Shown: piece by piece, positions 7,391-10,273 of the stretch | Layout: every line of letters begins with the position of its first letter | Position numbering within the stretch: the stretch's first letter is position 1 | Origin: Candidatus Woesearchaeota archaeon | Lineage (GTDB): Archaea > Nanobdellota > Nanobdellia > Woesearchaeales > WJKL01 | Reading direction: 5' to 3' | Assembly (NCBI GenBank): GCA_014729145.1 | Contig: WJKL01000033.1 | Span: forward strand, 1-10,273 | Length of the DNA: 10,273 nucleotides | Position numbers and translations under genes: made by a program | The notes under the pieces: model-generated | The model's database searches: none | What the model saw: only the letters and a program-made list of their open reading frames with translations | Told to the model about the DNA's origin: nothing

Positions 7391-7596
7391 ATGAAATCAA
7401 GCAAAATAGTTATAGCTATTCCTGTACTTGTGGTTATTGGGGTGCTTTCTATTTTGAATGCAATTATAACTGGAGGGATTACAGGAAGAGCAACTTTAAT
7501 TTAAGTGAAGAGTTTCCAGGCATTAGAATTGTTTTTATATTGATTCTTGGTGCATTTGGAATAGTAATATTAATAAAGCACCATAATATTGATTGA
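7391..7596 (+). pseudogene. Small two-helix membrane protein, apparent 1-nt frameshift
   Basis: I do not recognise a named family. From the ATG at 7391 the frame encodes 37 aa, MKSSKIVIAIPVLVVIGVLS and on to ITGGITGRATLI, ending at TAA 7502-7504. This gives a short basic N-terminus and one membrane helix. The next frame is open through NLSEEFPGIRIVFILILGAF to HHNID and the TGA at 7594-7596, supplying a second helix. Adding one T to the TTT run at 7495-7497 would fuse them into ITGRATFNLSEEFPG, a smooth loop, and a protein of about 69 aa. The simplest reading is a one-base deletion or a sequencing error; programmed slippage is possible. As it stands the gene makes a 37-aa single-helix peptide. 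It is the first, leaderless gene of an operon, 5 nt before the next gene. Confidence 0.55.
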
Positions 7597-7601
7597 TCAA
7601 G

Positions 7602-7985
7602 ATGGCTAAAAAAAAAGATATGAAATATGTTGAAAGGAAGAATGTTCAGTTTGTGGGATTAGATATATTGGATCCTGCTGACCAGAAAAAGATAAAAGAT
7701 ATTATACATAAAGATTACATACTTCTTGAAAGAGAACTAAAAAAGATAAACGGCTTGAGAATCCATTTCAAGCAATATGAGAAAGGAGGAAGAAAGAAAT
7801 ATTCTGTGCAGATGTTTGTAGATGCAGAGACAGAGCCTATAACTGTAAATAAGATGTATAATCCTGTTGAATGGGATCCTGTTGCTATAGTCCACAAACT
7901 GATAGACAAAGCAAGACAGCAGATAATACATAAATTTAAGACAGATTCAAGCTACAGAAAAGAATATGAGAAAGGAGGATTATAA
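7602..7985 (+). CDS. Hypothetical protein with HPF/RaiA-like secondary-structure order
   Basis: The chosen start is ATG 7602 (127 aa), 5 nt after the previous stop; an in-frame TTG at 7593 would add three residues but overlaps the upstream gene. I do not recognise the sequence by name. The apparent order is strand (KNVQFVGL), long helix (PADQKKIKDIIHKDYILLER), then three strands (LRIHFKQYE, KKYSVQMFVDAET, PITVNKMYNPVEW) and a basic helix (PVAIVHKLIDKARQQIIHKF). This beta-alpha-beta-beta-beta-alpha order, small size and excess of Lys and Arg are those of ribosome hibernation factors of the HPF/RaiA/YfiA type, which bind the 30S subunit in stationary phase. The fold assignment is inference; no sequence motif proves it. 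The protein is soluble, without signal or membrane segments, and lies in an operon with an acidic zinc-finger protein. Confidence 0.75.
   Translation: MAKKKDMKYVERKNVQFVGLDILDPADQKKIKDIIHKDYILLERELKKINGLRIHFKQYEKGGRKKYSVQMFVDAETEPITVNKMYNPVEWDPVAIVHKLIDKARQQIIHKFKTDSSYRKEYEKGGL
7974..7978 (+). promoter_or_regulatory. Shine-Dalgarno site of the acidic zinc-finger gene
   Basis: GGAGG, 9 nt before the ATG at 7988 and inside the last codons of the upstream gene, supporting translation of this gene within a polycistronic mRNA. Confidence 0.75.
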
Positions 7986-7987
7986 AG

Positions 7988-8347
7988 ATGACAAACAATC
8001 AACCAGCTGAAGAGCAGGGAATAAAAAAGCCTGAAACATCAGAAGATATCCAGCAGGATATGGAAGAAGGAAAGAAAGAAGAAAATGTTTATTCAGAAGA
8101 AGGAAGAGAGAAATTAGCAGAGGATGATGAGATATCTCCTGAAGAAGAAGGTTTTATGGAAGGAGCAGAAGAAAGAGGAAAAAAGAACTGCTGTGCAGAG
8201 TGCGGAAAACTTCTGGGAGAAGATGAAGAAAATATAATTGAAAGAGAATTTGAAGGAGAAGTAAAATGGTTTTGCAGCGAAGAACACGCTGAAAATTATG
8301 CTAAAAAACACAAAGAAGAAGAAAACCCTGCAAGGGTAGAAGAATAA
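7988..8347 (+). CDS. Acidic protein with a TRASH-like zinc finger
   Basis: This 119-aa protein has two parts. Residues 1-65 are very rich in Glu and Asp and are probably disordered (EDIQQDMEEGKKEENVYSEE). The second part holds a zinc-binding pattern: CAEC, 23 residues, then C-SEE-H in FCSEEHAENYAKKHKEE. The C-x2-C...C-x3-H spacing and the aromatic residues before the third Cys (VKWFCSEEHAENY) resemble TRASH/MYM-type treble-clef fingers, which bind zinc or other metals and often appear in metal sensing or protein-protein contacts. With its strong negative charge the protein could bind a basic partner such as a ribosomal protein or the basic product of the gene just upstream; this is inference. 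It starts 2 nt after the upstream stop with a good GGAGG site. No signal peptide or membrane helix. Confidence 0.8.
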   Translation: MTNNQPAEEQGIKKPETSEDIQQDMEEGKKEENVYSEEGREKLAEDDEISPEEEGFMEGAEERGKKNCCAECGKLLGEDEENIIEREFEGEVKWFCSEEHAENYAKKHKEEENPARVEE

Positions 8348-8352
8348 GGAGG
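8348..8352 (+). promoter_or_regulatory. Shine-Dalgarno site of the last operon gene
   Basis: GGAGG immediately after the upstream stop codon and 7 nt before the ATG at 8360. It supports the reality of the 64-aa gene. Confidence 0.8.
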
Positions 8353-8359
8353 TTTAAAA

Positions 8360-8554
8360 ATGGTAGATGTTGAAGAATCTAATATAAAAGAAGCAGAAGA
8401 TGCGATCAGAGATCTTGTTAACTGGATTGAGGTCTGGAACCTGGAAGAAGTGCAGGAAGGCACTAAGAAGATAGAAGATGAAACAGTTGAAGAGCTCAAG
8501 AAAAAACTAGAAGACATTGCAAAGAAAGTAAGCGGAATGGATACAACTGTTTAA
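8360..8554 (+). CDS. Small acidic helical protein of unknown function
   Basis: A 64-aa protein that I do not recognise. It is acidic and appears almost wholly alpha-helical: a first amphipathic segment (NIKEAEDAIRDLVNWIEVWN) with two Trp residues, then a heptad-like second segment (VEELKKKLEDIAKKV) and a short tail, which suggests a two-helix hairpin or a dimer. It has no Cys, no signal peptide and no membrane segment. It is the last gene of the operon that begins at 7391: it follows the zinc-finger gene by 12 nt, with a strong GGAGG site in between, and a T-rich terminator comes directly after it. Coding reality is well supported by the ribosome site and spacing; function cannot be inferred. 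Confidence 0.75.
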   Translation: MVDVEESNIKEAEDAIRDLVNWIEVWNLEEVQEGTKKIEDETVEELKKKLEDIAKKVSGMDTTV

Positions 8555-8559
8555 ATTTA

Positions 8560-8575
8560 TTTTTTTGTTTTTTTC
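8560..8575 (+). terminator. T-rich archaeal terminator of the plus-strand operon
   Basis: A nearly pure T stretch (16 bases with a single G) begins 6 nt after the stop of the last operon gene. Oligo-T tracts without a hairpin are the usual archaeal intrinsic terminators. The rest of the gap to 8612 is AT-rich with nothing recognisable. Confidence 0.6.
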
Positions 8576-8612
8576 TTAATCAATTATTTAATATAAGAAT
8601 TTTCTAATAATT

Positions 8613-8618
8613 AAAAAA
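8613..8618 (-). terminator. Oligo-T terminator of the tRNA gene
   Basis: On the minus strand six T residues follow the discriminator base A at 8619 directly, which fits termination right after the tRNA. Confidence 0.55.
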
Positions 8619-8742
8619 TAGCCCCAGGCGGATTTTCGCTGCAGTGATATTAAACGCAAAGCGTTTATAGCTTTTTACTACAATTCGAACCGCCGTCCTC
8701 GGACCCAAAATCCGAGATGATTGACCACTACACCATGGGGCT
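8619..8742 (-). tRNA. tRNA-Gln (anticodon UUG) with a 51-nt intron at position 59/60
   Basis: The minus strand folds as a tRNA: acceptor AGCCCCA (8742-8736) pairs with TGGGGCT (8626-8620), discriminator A at 8619, no encoded CCA. The anticodon stem TCGGA/TCCGA encloses the loop TTTTGGG, giving anticodon TTG, which reads Gln CAA. The T-stem GGCGG is followed by TTCGAA; its partner CCGCC (8631-8627) appears only after 51 extra nucleotides. Removing them gives a T-arm GGCGG-TTCGAAT-CCGCC and a 73-nt tRNA. The D-arm (GTGTAGTGGTCAATCAT) fits archaeal tRNA-Gln. In archaea glutaminyl-tRNA is usually made through Glu-tRNA(Gln) and an amidotransferase; those genes are not in the window. A TATA box lies about 29 nt upstream. 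Isotype call is from the anticodon only. Confidence 0.93.
8633..8683 (-). other. tRNA intron (51 nt) in the T-loop, BHB type
   Basis: The exon bases TTCG (8689-8686) pair with the intron bases CGAA (8639-8636) as a 4-bp central helix next to the T-stem GGCGG/CCGCC. Each strand then has a 3-nt bulge AAT: at 8685-8683 on the 5' side and 8634-8632 on the 3' side. The inner helix is TGTAGT (8682-8677) with ACTGCA (one G-U, one extra G on the 3' side). Cutting after the second bulge base gives exactly the mature T-loop. The intron core is a second hairpin, TAAACGC-TTT-GCGTTTA (8667-8651). Position 59/60 is non-canonical; most archaeal tRNA introns are at 37/38. Confidence 0.85.
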
Positions 8743-8766
8743 GTATGGAAAAGAAAATCTATTTTG

Positions 8767-8775
8767 TTTATAAAA
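8767..8775 (-). promoter_or_regulatory. TATA box of tRNA-Gln
   Basis: TTTTATAAA on the minus strand, centred about 29 nt before the first base of the tRNA, so the precursor would have a leader of only a few nucleotides. Confidence 0.6.
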
Positions 8776-8780
8776 TTTAC

Positions 8781-9140
8781 TTATTTAAAATATGACTGGG
8801 ATGGTTTGATAGAATGTATTTTTCCTTTTTCGAGTTTTAGGATTAATTTAAGATAAGGATACAGCTCTTTTTCTTTTTTTTGGTTTAATTTTAATCCTTT
8901 TTTTGTCAATTTCAAAAACCTATTCTCGTATTTGATAAGTTTCTTTTTTTCCAGAATCTCAAGATTTTTATATAGGCTTCTTTGAGTTTTTTCTACAATA
9001 TTTAATTTTTTTAGAAGTTTGATAAAATCTATCTTTGAGACAGAAGCTTCCAAAGGCTGATGCTTAAATCTTTTATTTAGTTTTTTAAGATAAAGCATAA
9101 GTGAGTACAGTATGAACTGGTGTTTTTTTGATAGTTTCAT
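8781..9140 (-). CDS. Small winged-helix DNA-binding protein, putative transcription regulator
   Basis: This 119-aa basic protein has the pattern of a winged helix-turn-helix: N-terminal helix (KHQFILYSLMLYLKKLNK), a segment ending in LLKKLNIV, a recognition-like helix TQRSLYKNLEILEKKKLI, then a wing with KYENRFLKLTKKGLKL, the LTKKG turn being common in MarR/PadR-like archaeal regulators. A Lys-rich C-terminal helix follows. No ligand domain, metal site or membrane segment is seen. It probably binds DNA as a dimer; the target is unknown. It is divergent from the WcaL-like glycosyltransferase gene, and their TATA boxes lie about 40 bp apart, so control of that gene and of itself is plausible. 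A TATA box 26 nt before the ATG predicts a leaderless mRNA. Confidence 0.75.
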   Translation of the reverse strand: MKLSKKHQFILYSLMLYLKKLNKRFKHQPLEASVSKIDFIKLLKKLNIVEKTQRSLYKNLEILEKKKLIKYENRFLKLTKKGLKLNQKKEKELYPYLKLILKLEKGKIHSIKPSQSYFK

Positions 9141-9160
9141 ATTTAATCAACTTGTTTTTG

Positions 9161-9172
9161 AAATATTTAAAT
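9161..9172 (-). promoter_or_regulatory. TATA box of the winged-helix gene
   Basis: ATTTAAATATTT on the minus strand, centred 26 nt before the ATG at 9140; fits a leaderless start. Confidence 0.55.
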
Positions 9173-9201
9173 GTTTGTACATATATTTTTCAAGACCAGT
9201 A

Positions 9202-9211
9202 AAATATTTAA
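9202..9211 (+). promoter_or_regulatory. TATA box of the WcaL-like glycosyltransferase gene
   Basis: AAATATTTAA, centred about 29 nt before the ATG at 9236; no Shine-Dalgarno site is seen, so the mRNA is probably leaderless or nearly so. Confidence 0.5.
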
Positions 9212-9235
9212 AGTAATTTTTATTGTTTTTTAAAA

Positions 9236-10273
9236 ATGAGGAAAATTGCTTATCTATCAAACTGTTTTGCTTCAATCAGCCATACTTTTATGAGGAGAGA
9301 GATAGCAGAATTAAGGAAATTAGGTGTTGATATATCTTTTTATGGTATAAGGCCGGATATAGAAAAAGATATTGCTGATGATGCAGTCGAAGATATATTT
9401 AACAGGACTTTTTATCTGTATTTCAAGAAAAAAGAAAAGATACTTGGGTGGATTTTAGATATGATCTGGTCAAATGTTTATTTTATATTTTCAAGTCCGA
9501 TAAAATATTTTTCAGGATTTTTTTCTGCTCTCTTAAATGAGGAAAAAAATATTAAAGATCATTTAAAGTTAGTCTATCATTTTTTTGTTTCTGCAAGGCA
9601 TGCAAAAAGAATGAAGAAGCAGAGAATTGAGCATATACATGCTCATTTTATTAATGTTTCTGGTACGATAGCAATGTATTGTTCTGATCTGCTTGGGATA
9701 CCATACAGCATAACAGCGCATTCTGCTGGAGAAGCAGACAAAAAAGAAATGATCGGACTTCGAAGAAAGATTAAAAATTCTAAATTTATGGTTGTTATAT
9801 CAGATTATCTAAAGGCATATTTAATCAAATCTGTTTATCCATGCAGAGATAAAACATATATTGTTAGATGTGGTTTGGATACAAGTTCTTATCAGCCTAG
9901 TAAAGGACACAAATATCTTTTTGATAAAAATGCTGTTAGGCTGCTTGCTGTTGGAAGATTTGTGGAAAAGAAAGGGTTTGAATATCTTGTCAGAGCAGCA
10001 AAACTGTTAAAAGATTCTGATATTTCTTTTAGGATTGATTTTTTAGGTGGTGGCCCTTTGCTTAAGAAATGCAGGAGAATTTCTGAGAAGTTTGGTGTTT
10101 CAGATGTTATTTCTTTTAAAGGTTCTAAATCCCCTAAAGAAGTAAAAGAATATTATGAAAATGCAGATATTGTAATTGTGCCTTCTGTTACTGCTGCTAC
10201 TGGTGAGATGGAAGGAATCCCTGTTGTTATTATGGAAGCTTTGCTGATGGGTGTTCCTGTGATATCTACAAAA
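9236..10273 (+). CDS. Glycosyltransferase family 4, WcaL-like (3' end outside window)
   Basis: The frame is open from the ATG at 9236 to the window edge: 346 codons, with the C-terminus missing. The N-terminus MRKIAYLSNCFASISHTFMR has the S-x-T-F-x-x-R-E pattern of GT4 enzymes of the colanic-acid WcaL type. The family's HAHF motif appears in EHIHAHFINVSGTIAMYCSD, followed by IPYSITAHSAGE. The donor domain starts at AVGRFVEKKGFEYLVRAA and carries FLGGGPL and the signature PSVTAATGEMEGIPVVIMEA, with the E-x7-E pair (EGIPVVIME) intact. There are no clear membrane helices, although residues near 80-105 are aromatic and hydrophobic and could touch the membrane. It would add a sugar to a lipid-linked or surface glycan; donor and acceptor are unknown. 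It is transcribed away from the winged-helix gene. Confidence 0.9.
   Translation, partial: MRKIAYLSNCFASISHTFMRREIAELRKLGVDISFYGIRPDIEKDIADDAVEDIFNRTFYLYFKKKEKILGWILDMIWSNVYFIFSSPIKYFSGFFSALLNEEKNIKDHLKLVYHFFVSARHAKRMKKQRIEHIHAHFINVSGTIAMYCSDLLGIPYSITAHSAGEADKKEMIGLRRKIKNSKFMVVISDYLKAYLIKSVYPCRDKTYIVRCGLDTSSYQPSKGHKYLFDKNAVRLLAVGRFVEKKGFEYLVRAAKLLKDSDISFRIDFLGGGPLLKKCRRISEKFGVSDVISFKGSKSPKEVKEYYENADIVIVPSVTAATGEMEGIPVVIMEALLMGVPVISTK

Noticed and set aside
7470..7520. A BHB intron as the cause of the membrane-protein frameshift.
   Set aside because: Only weak 4-5 bp pairings are present, and a single added T already joins the two frames smoothly.
7330..7596. 88-aa plus-strand frame from 7330.
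   Set aside because: Its first half is out of frame with the membrane protein that starts at 7391 and runs through the TATA box; only the second half is meaningful, as the second helix of that gene.
8651..8667. The TAAACGC/GCGTTTA hairpin as an independent regulatory element or terminator.
   Set aside because: It is the core of the tRNA-Gln intron.

Overview
The window looks like a piece of a low-GC archaeal chromosome, probably from a DPANN-type lineage (Woesearchaeota/Pacearchaeota-like; inference). The signs are archaeal TATA boxes about 25-29 nt before many start codons (leaderless mRNAs), GGAGG-type Shine-Dalgarno sites only before operon-internal genes, T-rich terminators, an archaeal RNase HII, a tRNA-Gln without an encoded CCA, and introns bounded by bulge-helix-bulge (BHB) structures.

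Layout. 1-1354: two glycosyltransferases, convergent with a 4-nt overlap. 1356-4850 (-): full-length SMC ATPase, followed after 1 nt by the second glycosyltransferase. 4899-5546 (-): a protein resembling the HtrL/YibB glycosyltransferase-like family. 5581-6266 (-): rnhB (RNase HII), interrupted near its 5' end. 6257-7280 (-): a two-motif LAGLIDADG homing endonuclease with a C-terminal winged helix, broken by one frameshift and overlapping the rnhB start. 7391-8554 (+): a four-gene operon of a small membrane protein (apparently frameshifted), a 127-aa protein with the secondary-structure order of ribosome hibernation factors, an acidic zinc-finger (TRASH-like) protein and a small acidic helical protein. 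8619-8742 (-): tRNA-Gln(UUG) with a 51-nt intron in the T-loop. 8781-9140 (-): a small winged-helix protein. 9236-end (+): a WcaL-like glycosyltransferase cut by the window edge.

The main discovery candidate is in rnhB. The reading frame breaks exactly inside the conserved catalytic motif GIxEAGRGPVIGP. The interruption is a 29-nt hairpin insertion. Its flanks form a BHB motif: a 9-bp inner helix, a 3-nt bulge, a 4-bp central helix and a second 3-nt bulge on the opposite strand. Cutting at the standard BHB positions removes 29 nt and regenerates GIEEAGRGPVIGPM in frame, giving a normal 218-aa RNase HII. This predicts an mRNA intron removed by the tRNA splicing endonuclease. The same window holds a tRNA-Gln whose intron sits at non-canonical position 59/60 and fits the same BHB rules, so a splicing endonuclease of relaxed site preference is likely. 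A homing endonuclease gene lies immediately upstream of, and overlaps, the intron-bearing gene, which suggests a present or past mobility partnership. None of this has been tested experimentally or against databases here.
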